From: Christensenella sp964438705
GTDB taxonomy: Bacteria; Bacillota; Clostridia; Christensenellales; Christensenellaceae
DNA: 64,000 bases
Direction of reading: 5' to 3'
NCBI GenBank assembly: GCA_964438705.1
Contig: CAYTKQ010000002.1
Location: 124,001 to 188,000, forward strand
Part shown: positions 25,556 to 34,851 of the stretch, one piece after another
Layout of the letters: every line of letters starts with the position of its first letter
How positions within the stretch are numbered: the first letter of the stretch is position 1
Program-made: the position numbers and the translations under genes
Notes under the pieces: generated by a model
What the model was told of the DNA's origin: nothing
Database searches by the model: none
What the model saw: only the letters and a program-made list of their open reading frames with translations

Positions 25556-27103
25556 ATGAAAAAGCAATATGTAGCGGGGATCGATGTGGGAACGACAGGC
25601 GCAAAGGCGATGCTGTTTGATTTGGAAGGAAACGTAGCCGCGAGCGGATATGTGGAATATTCCTGCACGTACCCAAAACCAAACTGGGTCGAGCAGGACG
25701 CGAAGGTTTTGATCGAATCGGTGTATGCATGCTGCGGCGCGATGATCAAAAACGGTGGGATCGATCCCGCTGAGATTTTGGCGGTGAGCGTCTCGGCGCA
25801 GCGCAGCTCCTGCGTTTTCGTCGATCAAAACGACGAGCCCGTCAAGATGATCTCGTGGATGGACAACCGCGCGGCAGAGCAGGTGACGCAAATTGCGGAT
25901 ACGCTGGGCGCGCGGGAATTTTACCGCGTGTCCGGCCTGCCCCTCAATACGTGCTGGATACTGCCTAAAATCATGTGGGTCAGGGAACACGAGCCTGAAA
26001 TCTGGGAAAAAACGCACATCGTATGTCAGGTGCAGGATTACATTCTAAAGTGCCTTGGGGCGGACGGCTATTACAGCGACGAGCCCGAAGCGGCCTTTTG
26101 GGGCTTTTGGGATACGGACAATCATGCGTTCCACAAGGGCGTGATGGAGCTGTTCGATATCCCCGCCGCAAAAGTGCCGGAGGTCTTGTGTGCGGGAACG
26201 CGCGTCGGGGCAATCAGTGAATATGCCGCGCAAAAAAGCGGATTGAAAAAGGGAACGACGCTGTGCGTTGGGATCGGAGACCAAAACAGTGCGGCGATCG
26301 GTGCGGGCGTTGTGGAGGAGGGGCTTTTCTCCGCCTCGCTCGGAACGGGCGGGCTGGCGACCGTTTTGCTCAAATCCCGCTACCGCGACGAAACGGCAAA
26401 CACCATGATCACCAACCACGCGCTGCACGGGCTGTGGGAATTTGAAGGGCTGCAAAATGCCGCGGCGGTCGTCTATAAATGGTTTGCCAATGAAGTTGCC
26501 GGGCTGGAATCAAGCCGCGCGAACGAAGCGGGCGGCAATGTATATGAAGCGCTCAATCAGCTTGTCAGCAAGGCGCCGCCCGGGGCGAAAGGACTTGTTA
26601 TGATGCCCTATTTTGCAAGCGCGGCGGCACCAAGATGGAATCCCAACGCGCGCGGCGCATTTTTGGGGCTTACGCTGGCGCATGATCGCGCGTGTCTTGC
26701 ACGGGCCTGCATGGAAGGCATCACGATGGAAATGCGCGATATTCTCAATGGGATTCAAAAAAACGGATTCCGGCTGCAAAAGGGAAGGATCATCGGCGGC
26801 GCGACCCGTTCGGAGGAATGGAATCAGATTCAGGCGGATATTTACAATCTGCCGGTGGAAACGCTTCGGGTCACGGACTCCGCTGTTTTGGGCGCGGCGA
26901 TGTGCGCGGCGCAGGGGATCGGGATATTTCGGGATGTGAGGGAAGCTGCGCAGATGATGGTGCACCCCGTAAAAAGATATGAACCCATCCGTGAAAATGC
27001 GATTTTGTATGATGAGATTTATGATATTTATTGCAGCGCATACGAAAGCATGGAGCATGGAGGGGTGTACGAAAAGCTGGCAAAATTGCAGACAAAATAT
27101 TGA
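25556..27103 (+). CDS. FGGY-family carbohydrate kinase 2
   Basis: Kinase of 515 residues. 'VAGIDVGTTGAKAMLFDLEG' is the phosphate-binding start, 'NWVEQDAKVL' and 'SAQRSSCVFVD' are substrate-side blocks, D242 in 'GIGDQNSAAIGAG' is the likely catalytic base, and 'GGATRSEEWNQIQADIYNLPVE' is the adenosine block. It is a xylulokinase-like paralogue of the kinase at 5745 but not close. It lies between two UroD-like genes (gaps 17 and 29 bases) and upstream of importer C, so it probably phosphorylates the ligand of that importer or a product of it. Confidence 0.88.
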   Translation: MKKQYVAGIDVGTTGAKAMLFDLEGNVAASGYVEYSCTYPKPNWVEQDAKVLIESVYACCGAMIKNGGIDPAEILAVSVSAQRSSCVFVDQNDEPVKMISWMDNRAAEQVTQIADTLGAREFYRVSGLPLNTCWILPKIMWVREHEPEIWEKTHIVCQVQDYILKCLGADGYYSDEPEAAFWGFWDTDNHAFHKGVMELFDIPAAKVPEVLCAGTRVGAISEYAAQKSGLKKGTTLCVGIGDQNSAAIGAGVVEEGLFSASLGTGGLATVLLKSRYRDETANTMITNHALHGLWEFEGLQNAAAVVYKWFANEVAGLESSRANEAGGNVYEALNQLVSKAPPGAKGLVMMPYFASAAAPRWNPNARGAFLGLTLAHDRACLARACMEGITMEMRDILNGIQKNGFRLQKGRIIGGATRSEEWNQIQADIYNLPVETLRVTDSAVLGAAMCAAQGIGIFRDVREAAQMMVHPVKRYEPIRENAILYDEIYDIYCSAYESMEHGGVYEKLAKLQTKY

Positions 27104-27132
27104 ACATATCACGCACAAAGAAGGAGAAGAAC

Positions 27133-28260
27133 ATGACAAGCAGGGAAAGAGTAAGGACGGCGCTGCGCCACGAGGAAGCGGACAGGGTGCCGTTTGACAT
27201 GTGGGGCAGTGCCTCGCGGCTGGATACGCGCTTCTATAAGAAGCTTGTAAAAGAGCTTGGCTATGAAACATATGGAGAATCGATCCGCCCCGGAACGGCG
27301 TCGGAATTTGAAGATTACAGAATAAGCGACCGTTTTGGCTGCGATTTCCGGCATTTGAATATTGGAAAGGCGGACCATTTCAAGTCCTATACAAACGAGG
27401 AGGGATATCTCATCGATGAATGGGGGATCGGGCGGCTGCTCACAGGGGATTATCCCACGGTGGCCTATCATCCGCTGCGCAACGCGGACGAGAATACCCT
27501 CGCAAGCTATCGCTGGCCGACCGCAAAAGATGAGGGCCGAATTCGCGGCCTCGCGGAGCAGGCAAAAAAATATTACGAGGAAACGGATTGCGCGATCACC
27601 GCGACATCGGCTTCGTCGGGACAATTTTTTGACATTGGGCAATATTTGCGCGGCGCGGAAGAATTTTTTATGGATTTATACATCAATAAAAGCTTTGCGC
27701 ATAAGCTGATCGAGCACATCACCGCGTTCCTCATTGAGCTCAATCTGTATTATCTGGAGCCGATTCACCCATATATTGAATGGATCGAATTTTCTTCCGA
27801 TCTGGGCACGCAGGAAGCGCCGTTTATTTCGCCGGATTGTTTCCGCGAGTTTTTTAAAGAGCCGTTTCGGCAGTTGTTCGGGGCGATCAAGAAAAAATAT
27901 CCAAAGGTCAAGATATTTCTTCATTCGTGCGGCGCGATTTATGATTATATTCCGGACTTTATCGATATGGGGGTGGATGTGCTCAACCCCTTGCAGCCGC
28001 TCGCAAAGGGAATGGACTCGAAAAAAATTAAGGAGACCTTTGGAAAGGATGTGGTGCTGCACGGTGGGATCGACATACAGCAGGCGCTGATCGGGTCTCT
28101 CGAGGATGTGGAACGCGAGGTCAGGACGCGCATCGATGCTTTCGCGCCGGGCGGCGGATATATCATGTCTACCGCCAATCATGTACAGCCGGATACGCCG
28201 CCGGAAAACCTGATCAGAATGTTCGAGTGCGCCAATGAATACGGCACATACAAAAAATAA
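27133..28260 (+). CDS. UroD-superfamily protein 2
   Basis: Protein of 375 residues, paralogous to the one at 24384: 'MTSRERVRTALRHEEADRVPFDMWGSASRL' at the start, 'SDLGTQEAPFISPDCFREFFKEPFRQLF', 'IFLHSCGAIYDYIPDFIDMGVDVLNPLQPLAKGMD' and 'LHGGIDIQQALIGSLEDVEREV'. H264 and C266 are the potential metal pair. The ATG at 27133 follows AAGGAG; longer in-frame starts overlap the kinase gene. Two divergent copies in one operon suggest either two steps or a heterodimer. Activity is not known. Confidence 0.8.
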   Translation: MTSRERVRTALRHEEADRVPFDMWGSASRLDTRFYKKLVKELGYETYGESIRPGTASEFEDYRISDRFGCDFRHLNIGKADHFKSYTNEEGYLIDEWGIGRLLTGDYPTVAYHPLRNADENTLASYRWPTAKDEGRIRGLAEQAKKYYEETDCAITATSASSGQFFDIGQYLRGAEEFFMDLYINKSFAHKLIEHITAFLIELNLYYLEPIHPYIEWIEFSSDLGTQEAPFISPDCFREFFKEPFRQLFGAIKKKYPKVKIFLHSCGAIYDYIPDFIDMGVDVLNPLQPLAKGMDSKKIKETFGKDVVLHGGIDIQQALIGSLEDVEREVRTRIDAFAPGGGYIMSTANHVQPDTPPENLIRMFECANEYGTYKK

Positions 28261-28270
28261 AGAAACTTTG

Positions 28271-28294
28271 TTTTCGGAGCGTTGCATCCGAAAA
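28271..28294 (+). promoter_or_regulatory. hairpin before importer C
   Basis: Stem TTTTCGGA / TCCGAAAA with an 8-base loop, no T-run. It lies in the 84-base gap between UroD 2 and the binding protein and may tune readthrough. Confidence 0.5.
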
Positions 28295-28344
28295 ATATGC
28301 TAAGGGAAGAGATTTTTCAAAAAACAAACTAGGAGGAAAGTTGT

Positions 28345-29466
28345 ATGAAAAAATTAGCATGTATAGTTGTATGTATTCTCATGGTAGCGGGGATCGCGCT
28401 GATGGCGGCATCCTGTGCCGCGCCCGCCTCCGAGGCTTCTCCGGCGGACGCATCGCAGGCGGCCCAAGCATCTTCCGGCACCGAAGCGAACGGAGCGACC
28501 AAAGAGGTCCCGGACGGTCTGACGATCGGCGTGATTCCGATCACGCTTGCCAACGGATATCATCAAGCGGACTGCGACTGGCTTACGCAATTTGCAAAGG
28601 AGCAATATGGCGCAAACGTCAAGATTCTGGATGGAAAATTTGAACAGACGACGATCGTTTCCAATCTGGATCAATTGATCGCTGAGGGTGTGGACGCAAT
28701 CATCCTGCATTCCTATGAAGCGGACTCCGTGGCTGCGGGCGTGGATGCGGCGCGTGCCGCAGGAATCCCGATCGCCACCTTCTATCTGGAAACACCGAAC
28801 GATGTGCCGTTCATTGCGATCAATGAGGCGGAAAGCGCGTTTGAAATGGGAAAGGTTGCCGCCGAGCAATGGATGGCAGCGCATCCGGACAAACCAATCG
28901 TATATAGCGTAGTGGATTATGTAGATAATCCTACCGTGCAGGAAATGCGGACAGGTCCGTTTATCGAAGGGATCAAGAGCGTTGCGCCGGATGCGAAGGA
29001 AGGCATGATCGTTGACGGCGGCGGCACGCGCGACAGCGGATATAAGGTGGCGCAGGATATCATTCAGGCCTGCCCGGAAACAAATATTTTCTATGGCGCG
29101 GCTTCCGACTATTCACTGGCGATCTGGCCTGCGCTGCAGGAGGCGGGAAGAGGAAAGGCCACAGGCGGCGTGCCGGAAACCGAGATCCTTGTCGGGACGG
29201 ACGCGACTGAAGCGGAGCTTCAGCTGATTTATGATCCGGCATCTTCTTTTAAAATCACAATGGGACTCACGCCCAAGGAAAATGCTCAGACCAAGCTGGA
29301 TACAATTATAAAAGCCTATACGGGAGAACTCGATCCCGACGCGAAGCAGACAATAGAATGCTTTGACAAAGAAATAGATTTTTGGAACATGCCGGTGGAG
29401 GAAGCGCAAAAATGGATGGAGGAAGAATACGGCAGTAAGATCGATTTGAGCGCTGCATCTAAGTAA
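28345..29466 (+). CDS. sugar-binding lipoprotein of importer C
   Basis: Lipoprotein of 373 residues; signal peptide with lipobox MAASC and lipidated C24, Ala/Ser-rich linker to about residue 50. The mature part shows 'TIGVIPITLANGYHQADCDWLTQFAKEQYGANVKI', 'IAEGVDAIILHSYEADSVAAGVDAARAAGIPIATFYLE' and 'FYGAASDYSLAIWPALQEAGRGKATGGVPETEILVGTDA'. It is homologous along its length to the importer A binding protein. Start behind AGGAGG. The ligand is unknown; the operon suggests it is handled by the UroD-like pair and the FGGY kinase. Confidence 0.9.
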   Translation: MKKLACIVVCILMVAGIALMAASCAAPASEASPADASQAAQASSGTEANGATKEVPDGLTIGVIPITLANGYHQADCDWLTQFAKEQYGANVKILDGKFEQTTIVSNLDQLIAEGVDAIILHSYEADSVAAGVDAARAAGIPIATFYLETPNDVPFIAINEAESAFEMGKVAAEQWMAAHPDKPIVYSVVDYVDNPTVQEMRTGPFIEGIKSVAPDAKEGMIVDGGGTRDSGYKVAQDIIQACPETNIFYGAASDYSLAIWPALQEAGRGKATGGVPETEILVGTDATEAELQLIYDPASSFKITMGLTPKENAQTKLDTIIKAYTGELDPDAKQTIECFDKEIDFWNMPVEEAQKWMEEEYGSKIDLSAASK

Positions 29467-29495
29467 GGCGTAAATTTCGAACATCAAGGATAGGC

Positions 29496-29523
29496 CGGTG
29501 CGGGCGCACGTGCGCCCGCACCG
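29496..29523 (+). promoter_or_regulatory. 28-base perfect palindrome / hairpin (importer C)
   Basis: Arms CGGTGCGGGCGCAC and its exact complement with no spacer. It can fold into a very stable hairpin 30 bases after the binding-protein stop. No T-run follows. Confidence 0.75.
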
Positions 29524-29547
29524 TGCTTTCATGGGGGGAGAATGGTC

Positions 29548-31035
29548 ATGGGGAGCACGATACTGCAGTTTGAAAACCTTACAAAAAAATTTCCGGGCGT
29601 TACGGCGCTTGACAATGTCAGTTTTGAAATCAAAAAAAATACGGTGCACTGCCTGTTGGGGGAAAACGGCGCCGGAAAGTCTACCTTGATCAAAATATTG
29701 ACCGGAGCGCAGCCGCGGACCGGCGGGCGCATCTATCTGGACGGCAAACCGATCGACGCGGCAAGCACAAAGGAAGCGCGAACATTGGGGATCAGTACGA
29801 TCTTTCAGGAATTGAATATTGTCGATCAATTGAGTGTGGAAGAAAACCTCACCCTGGGCATGGAAAAAACCAAATTTGGTTTTTTATCGAAGGATGAGCA
29901 CGTAAAAAAGAGCATTGAGATACTCAAAAGCATTGAACCCGCGATAGACCCCAAGATGCTCGTGTCCAAATTGAGCGTAGCCAAAAAGCAGATTGTTGAA
30001 ATCGCAAAAGCGGTTGCGACTGATGCGGAAATCATCATTATGGACGAGCCGACGGCGGCTATATCCGAATCGGAGATTCAGCGGCTGTTCAAAATCATAA
30101 GCGATCTGAAGAAGAGGAATGTGACTGTCATTTACATCTCGCATCGGCTGGAGGAAATCTTTGAGATCGGCGATGAAGTGACTGTTCTGCGGGACGGAAA
30201 GCATGTCGAAACCAAACCCATTTCTGAGGTGAAGGACAGGGCCGAATTGATCAGGATGATCGTAGGCAAAACTGTGGTAGAGCAATATGTGCCAAATCCA
30301 TTCGATTGTCGTACCAAAGTGATCGAGGCGCGGGGCATACGAAACGCAAAATTGAAAAACATATCCCTCGATGTCTATAAAGGGGAAGTGGTCGGAGTTT
30401 ATGGATTGGTGGGCGCGGGAAAAACGGAATTTGCCAACATATTGTATGGTGTGGATGACTTCTCCGGGCAATTGAAGCTGAACGGCAAGGCGTGTCATTT
30501 TAAAAATCCGTCGCAGGCAATTGCCGCAGGCGTTGCGTTGGTACCGGAAGAACGCCGTACGGAAGGTATCTTCAACAATCTTTCCATCCGCGAGAACATT
30601 CCGGTGATGAACATGAAAAGTGTTTCTAAAAGAGGGATCGTTTCAGACAGGAAAATTTCCGGTATTTCGCGCGAATACGTTGAACAGTTGAATATTGTAA
30701 CCAATACGGACGATAAGGAAGTGTCGCTGTTATCGGGCGGAAATCAGCAGAAGGTCGTATTTGCGAAATGTTTGTTTTCCAATTCCGAACTCCTCCTTCT
30801 GGATGAGCCGACACGCGGTGTGGATGTCGGCGCAAAGGAAGAAATTCACAATATGATCAGGGCGCTTTCCAGAGAAGGGAAAACGATCATGGTGTTTTCA
30901 TCCGAGCTTCCGGAGGTGCTGAACCTATGCGACCGGATATTCCTTCTGTACGACGGGGAATTGAAGGGTGCGCTCAACAATGGCAGCGACATCAACAGTG
31001 AAAACATCGTGCACATCGTTACAGGGGGGGAATAA
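29548..31035 (+). CDS. sugar ABC importer ATPase C (RbsA/MglA family)
   Basis: Double ATPase of 495 residues. Domain 1 has GENGAGKS, 'IIIMDEPTAAISESEI'; domain 2 has GLVGAGKTE, 'LSGGNQQKV' and 'LLLDEPTRGVDVGAKEEIHN'. Both domains look intact. It is closer to ATPase A than to B or D (shared 'LGxExTKFG' and 'GKHVETKP.SEV.DR.ELI.M.VGK' patterns). The ATG at 29548 is preferred: GGGGGGAG ends 7 bases before it, whereas the ATG at 29542 is too close. Confidence 0.92.
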   Translation: MGSTILQFENLTKKFPGVTALDNVSFEIKKNTVHCLLGENGAGKSTLIKILTGAQPRTGGRIYLDGKPIDAASTKEARTLGISTIFQELNIVDQLSVEENLTLGMEKTKFGFLSKDEHVKKSIEILKSIEPAIDPKMLVSKLSVAKKQIVEIAKAVATDAEIIIMDEPTAAISESEIQRLFKIISDLKKRNVTVIYISHRLEEIFEIGDEVTVLRDGKHVETKPISEVKDRAELIRMIVGKTVVEQYVPNPFDCRTKVIEARGIRNAKLKNISLDVYKGEVVGVYGLVGAGKTEFANILYGVDDFSGQLKLNGKACHFKNPSQAIAAGVALVPEERRTEGIFNNLSIRENIPVMNMKSVSKRGIVSDRKISGISREYVEQLNIVTNTDDKEVSLLSGGNQQKVVFAKCLFSNSELLLLDEPTRGVDVGAKEEIHNMIRALSREGKTIMVFSSELPEVLNLCDRIFLLYDGELKGALNNGSDINSENIVHIVTGGE

Positions 31036-31038
31036 AAA

Positions 31039-32022
31039 ATGGAAAAAGCATTCAAAAAGAGCGTTTCAAAGCAATCAAAGCTCACCCTCATCATGCTGAC
31101 GGTTTTGATCGCGATGATTTTAACGCTTGCGCTGATACAGCCCAGCTTTCTGAATTCAACCAATATGAGAAATATCATCAACCAGCAATCCATCCTGATC
31201 ATGGTGGGGCTGACGGTCACGTTTTTGATGATCACGGGGAACTTCGACGTTTCCATCGGATCGGTGATCGGCGTATCGGGGGTGATGTGCGCATGGTTCT
31301 GCCGGTCTGCAGATGCGGGCGGCCCGGGTCTTCCGTTTGCCACGGCAATTTTGCTGGCTTCCATGGTAGGTCTTGGAATCGGTGCGCTCAATGCGTTTCT
31401 TGTCGTCAAGCTTGGCATGGCTTCGATCGTCGCTACTTTGGGAACGATGTCTATCGCGCGGGGGATCGCCTATATATTTGCGGAAGGCTCCATGATCGAG
31501 GTTGGACTGCCTGCGGAATTCCGAATTTTTGGGCAGGCGGAAATCGGCGGATTTTTTACGATCCCGGTGATCATAACAATCGGATTGATTCTACTGTTCG
31601 TTTTCATCCAGAGCAAAACGGTGTTTGGCCGTGAAATCTTCTATATTGGGGCAAACAGAAAGGCGGCAGAGCTTTCCGGTGTGAAGGTGAACAGAAAAAT
31701 CTCCATGCTTTTTATGCTGAGCGGCCTAATTGCGGGTTTTTCGGGCGTTCTGCTCGCGTCGAAACTGGGCGCGGGGGATTGTAAGGTTGGCGTAGGGTAT
31801 GAATTCGACGCAGTGGTTGCGGTCGTGCTCGGGGGAACCAGTATCGAGGGAGGATCGGGTTCGGTCGTTGGAATGGTCATCGGCGTTTTTATCATTGGGG
31901 TGATGCAAAACGCCTTGAATTTGTTTGCCGCATCACCTGAGTGGCAGGTAATCGTAAAAGGCATCGTGATCATTGCGGCGATTCTTTTGCAAAGAGCGGC
32001 GTCGAAAGAAAAAATATCTTAA
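31039..32022 (+). CDS. sugar ABC importer permease C1 (RbsC family)
   Basis: Membrane permease of 327 residues with 'MITGNFDVSIGSVIGVSGVM', 'KTVFGREIFYIGANRKAAELSGV' and 'VVLGGTSIEGGSGSVVGMVIGVFII'. It starts 3 bases after the ATPase stop behind GGGGGG. Confidence 0.92.
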   Translation: MEKAFKKSVSKQSKLTLIMLTVLIAMILTLALIQPSFLNSTNMRNIINQQSILIMVGLTVTFLMITGNFDVSIGSVIGVSGVMCAWFCRSADAGGPGLPFATAILLASMVGLGIGALNAFLVVKLGMASIVATLGTMSIARGIAYIFAEGSMIEVGLPAEFRIFGQAEIGGFFTIPVIITIGLILLFVFIQSKTVFGREIFYIGANRKAAELSGVKVNRKISMLFMLSGLIAGFSGVLLASKLGAGDCKVGVGYEFDAVVAVVLGGTSIEGGSGSVVGMVIGVFIIGVMQNALNLFAASPEWQVIVKGIVIIAAILLQRAASKEKIS

Positions 32023-32035
32023 GAGGGGTGCGGGC

Positions 32036-33004
32036 ATGATACAGGGCGTAAAGAAGGTTTCGTGGAGAAACGCAGTCAAAAACTTATATGTGTATGGCAT
32101 TTTGCTGGTGCTGGTGATGATTTTCTGGGCGATGTCACCAAAATTTCTAACATGGAACAGCATTGCGAACATCATTCGCACGGCTGCGCCGGTCGTCATG
32201 ACGGCGACTGCGGCAACGTTGCTCATGATTTCCGCAAATATAGATTTATCGGTGGGCAGCATTCTGGCGTTTTCAGGCGTGCTGTTTGCGGCTGTGTGCC
32301 GTGCGGGAATGAACGTTCCGCTTGCTGCGGTCCTCGTTAGCGCGGCGGGGATTGGGCTTGGCGCTCTGAATGGATTTTTGGTGGTAAAATTAAGGATTAT
32401 GCCGGTCATTTCCACGCTTGCGACGATGAATATTTTATCGGGGATCGCAAAGCTGATGTGCGGAGAGACGATTCCTTACCTGAAGGGCGATCTTCCCAAG
32501 GATTTTGGGATGCTGGGCAGAGGGACGGTGGGGGCGATTCCGGTGCAGTTGTTTGCCATCGTTGCCGTTGCGGTAATATTCATCATATTACAGAGAAAAA
32601 GTATTCTCGGAAAATATTCGGTGGCGATCGGCGGCAATCAAACGGCGGCGCGGTTGGCGGGAATCAAGGTAAACGTGATCGTAATGGTCCTGTTTGTTTT
32701 GGTGGGGTGCGTCGCGGCCTTCTCCGGCGTTGTGCGCGCATCCAATATGATGATTGGCGACGCGACTGCGGGAGTGGGCTTCGAGCTCGATGTGATCATC
32801 GCGATCCTTATGGGGGGAACAAGCTTCTTTGGGGGGGAGGGTTCGGTCGGCAGAACGGTTGCCGGGGCGTTTATTCTCACCATATTGAGCATTGGAATGA
32901 ATCAGGCCGGTGTGCCGCCATTCTATCAATATGTGGTAAAGGGGCTGGTGCTGGTGCTGGCGGTATTGCTGGATAAGGTGGTCAAGGAAAAGGTAAGCGA
33001 ATAA
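32036..33004 (+). CDS. sugar ABC importer permease C2 (RbsC family)
   Basis: Membrane permease of 322 residues with 'LMISANIDLSVGSILAFSGVLFA', 'KSILGKYSVAIGGNQTAARLAGI' and 'ILMGGTSFFGGEGSVGRTVAGAFIL'. The ATG at 32036 follows AGAGGGG; a longer in-frame start overlaps permease C1. It closes the operon that begins at 24384 and is followed by a strong terminator. Confidence 0.92.
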   Translation: MIQGVKKVSWRNAVKNLYVYGILLVLVMIFWAMSPKFLTWNSIANIIRTAAPVVMTATAATLLMISANIDLSVGSILAFSGVLFAAVCRAGMNVPLAAVLVSAAGIGLGALNGFLVVKLRIMPVISTLATMNILSGIAKLMCGETIPYLKGDLPKDFGMLGRGTVGAIPVQLFAIVAVAVIFIILQRKSILGKYSVAIGGNQTAARLAGIKVNVIVMVLFVLVGCVAAFSGVVRASNMMIGDATAGVGFELDVIIAILMGGTSFFGGEGSVGRTVAGAFILTILSIGMNQAGVPPFYQYVVKGLVLVLAVLLDKVVKEKVSE

Positions 33005-33012
33005 GCATTTAC

Positions 33013-33059
33013 AAAATGCCCCCCGCGCCGATATAGTTCCGGCACGGGGGGCATTTTTT
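33013..33059. terminator. strong terminator after importer C
   Basis: Stem AAAATGCCCCCCG...CCG / CGG...CGGGGGGCATTTT with a T-run. It lies between convergent genes and can serve both strands. Confidence 0.92.
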
Positions 33060-33079
33060 GACGTTTGGTTTATGAAGCC

Positions 33080-34837
33080 TTATTCCGCTTTCAGGCTCTG
33101 CGCGATTTCCGTAAAGATCACGCCAAGCGCGTAAGCGCCCGCGTCTGGATAACCAAGGCTGCGTTCACCCACCGTGCCCGCGCGGCCCATCCGCGCGACG
33201 ATATCCTCCGTGGCTTTTGCCCCGTCGACAGCCGCGCGCGCCGCGCGCGCAAATGTGTCGATGATGGCAGTGCCTTCTGCCGCGCACGCGCTCCACATGT
33301 CCGCACAGGGAACCAGCGCGTCCACGAGGGTCTTGTCGCCCACGACCGCACCTCTGCCGAACGAACGTTCGCCGGTTTTTTGCACACCCAGCACTGCCGC
33401 CTGCATCATGCGGGCGAAATCGTTTGCTTCAAGTGATGTTTTGTCTCCGGCGCTCTTGGCCGCCGCGCGGAACGCGGAACCCCAGATGGGGCCGGACGCG
33501 CCGCCGCAGTGCTCCATGATGACGAGTGAGCACGCTTCCAAAAAGTCGCCGATGCTGGTTTTGTGGTTTGTAAGGATGTCGCACCATTCCTGCTTTAACT
33601 GCCGGAAACCCTTTGCCACGCTCATGCCGAAATCTCCGTCGCCCGCGTGGGAATCGAGCTCGCAGAAGGGTACCTCGTTTTTGATGATGCACTCGCTCAT
33701 TTTGTCGACGATATAGACGACGTTGTCAAGGCTCACGCTGTCCGCTTTGATGAGGTTGGCGTTTTCATCGAGGACGGGGCAGTCGCAGGCTTGGCCCTGC
33801 ACATGGTCGGGCAGCGCGCTTTCAAAGCCAACCATATCCACCGCGCCCGACACCTTGAACGCAGGCGCGTCGCTTTCGCTGTTAAGCAGGCCGCGCAAAC
33901 GGTCGTTGAGCTTCATCATCGTCACCGATGCGCCCATCATGTCGATGCTCGTCATGTAATTGCCCACAAACGAACGGTAAACGGTCACCTTCTTGTCGTC
34001 GAGCACCTTGCGCAGTGCGTAATTTAAGAGATACAGCTCCATGAGCGGCGTTGCGCCAAAGCCGTTGACCAAAAGGGCGATTTCGTCCCCAGCCGAGGCC
34101 TCGAGCTCGCCGAGCAACGCGTCGCTCATCCTTTGCGCAAGTTCGTCAGCGGTCAAGGCATCTTCCCGCTTGATGCCCGGTTCGCCGTGGATGCCCACAC
34201 CATATTCCATCTCGTTATCCGAGATTTCAAAGGTGGGCGTACCCTTTGCGGGCACCGTGCACGAGCTGAACGCGAACCCGATGCTTTTTACATTCGCGAT
34301 GGCGTCCTCTGCTGCCGCCTTAACCTCTTCGAGGCTGCCGCCGGCCTGCGCTGCCGCGCCTGCGATCTTATGAACCAAAACGGTTCCCGCCACGCCGCGG
34401 CGGCCAACCGTATACAGGCTGTCCTGCACCGCGATGTCGTCGTCGACCTTCACATAGTCTACCTTGATGCCGTCCTCTTCCGCCAGCTGCGCCGCGTTTT
34501 TGAAATTCATCATATCGCCGCTGTAGTTTTTGATGATGAGCAGCGTGCCTTTTTCAGTGGCGGTCTGCCTGATTGCCTGATAGACCTGGATCTGTGACGG
34601 AGAGGCAAACACATCGCCGCACACCGCCGCGTCCAACATACCCTTGCCGATGAATCCGGCGTGCGCGGGCTCGTGACCGCTGCCCCCTCCGGAAATCAGG
34701 CTCACTTTGTTCTGGTCTACCGCTTTCTTTTTGATGACCTTATATTTGCGGTCGAATTCCAGCTCGGGATGAGCCAGAACGATGCCGCCGCACATCTCCG
34801 AAACGAGCGTTTCGGGCTGGTTGATGATCTTTTTCAT
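33080..34837 (-). CDS. dhaKL: dihydroxyacetone kinase, DhaK-DhaL fusion
   Basis: Single-chain kinase of 585 residues, the architecture of ATP-dependent glycerone kinases. Residues 1-330 are DAK1: 'SLISGGGSGHEPAHAGFIGKGMLDAAVCGDVFASPS' and H217 in 'GVGIHGEPG', which binds the substrate carbonyl. Residues about 375-585 are DAK2: D395, D400 and D402 in 'DSHAGDGDFG' bind Mg-ATP, and 'GGASGPIWGSAFRAAA' is canonical. It converts dihydroxyacetone to dihydroxyacetone phosphate in the cytoplasm. The ATG at 34837 follows AGGAGG-like sequence and lies 15 bases after the glycerol dehydrogenase stop; the two form a glycerol-to-DHAP unit. Confidence 0.93.
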   Translation of the reverse strand: MKKIINQPETLVSEMCGGIVLAHPELEFDRKYKVIKKKAVDQNKVSLISGGGSGHEPAHAGFIGKGMLDAAVCGDVFASPSQIQVYQAIRQTATEKGTLLIIKNYSGDMMNFKNAAQLAEEDGIKVDYVKVDDDIAVQDSLYTVGRRGVAGTVLVHKIAGAAAQAGGSLEEVKAAAEDAIANVKSIGFAFSSCTVPAKGTPTFEISDNEMEYGVGIHGEPGIKREDALTADELAQRMSDALLGELEASAGDEIALLVNGFGATPLMELYLLNYALRKVLDDKKVTVYRSFVGNYMTSIDMMGASVTMMKLNDRLRGLLNSESDAPAFKVSGAVDMVGFESALPDHVQGQACDCPVLDENANLIKADSVSLDNVVYIVDKMSECIIKNEVPFCELDSHAGDGDFGMSVAKGFRQLKQEWCDILTNHKTSIGDFLEACSLVIMEHCGGASGPIWGSAFRAAAKSAGDKTSLEANDFARMMQAAVLGVQKTGERSFGRGAVVGDKTLVDALVPCADMWSACAAEGTAIIDTFARAARAAVDGAKATEDIVARMGRAGTVGERSLGYPDAGAYALGVIFTEIAQSLKAE

Positions 34838-34851
34838 GAATATCCTCCGTT

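Noticed and set aside
24384..28260. UroD-like genes as heme biosynthesis (HemE)
   Set aside because: No other heme genes are near, HemE active-site patterns are missing, and a metal-type His-x-Cys pair is present.
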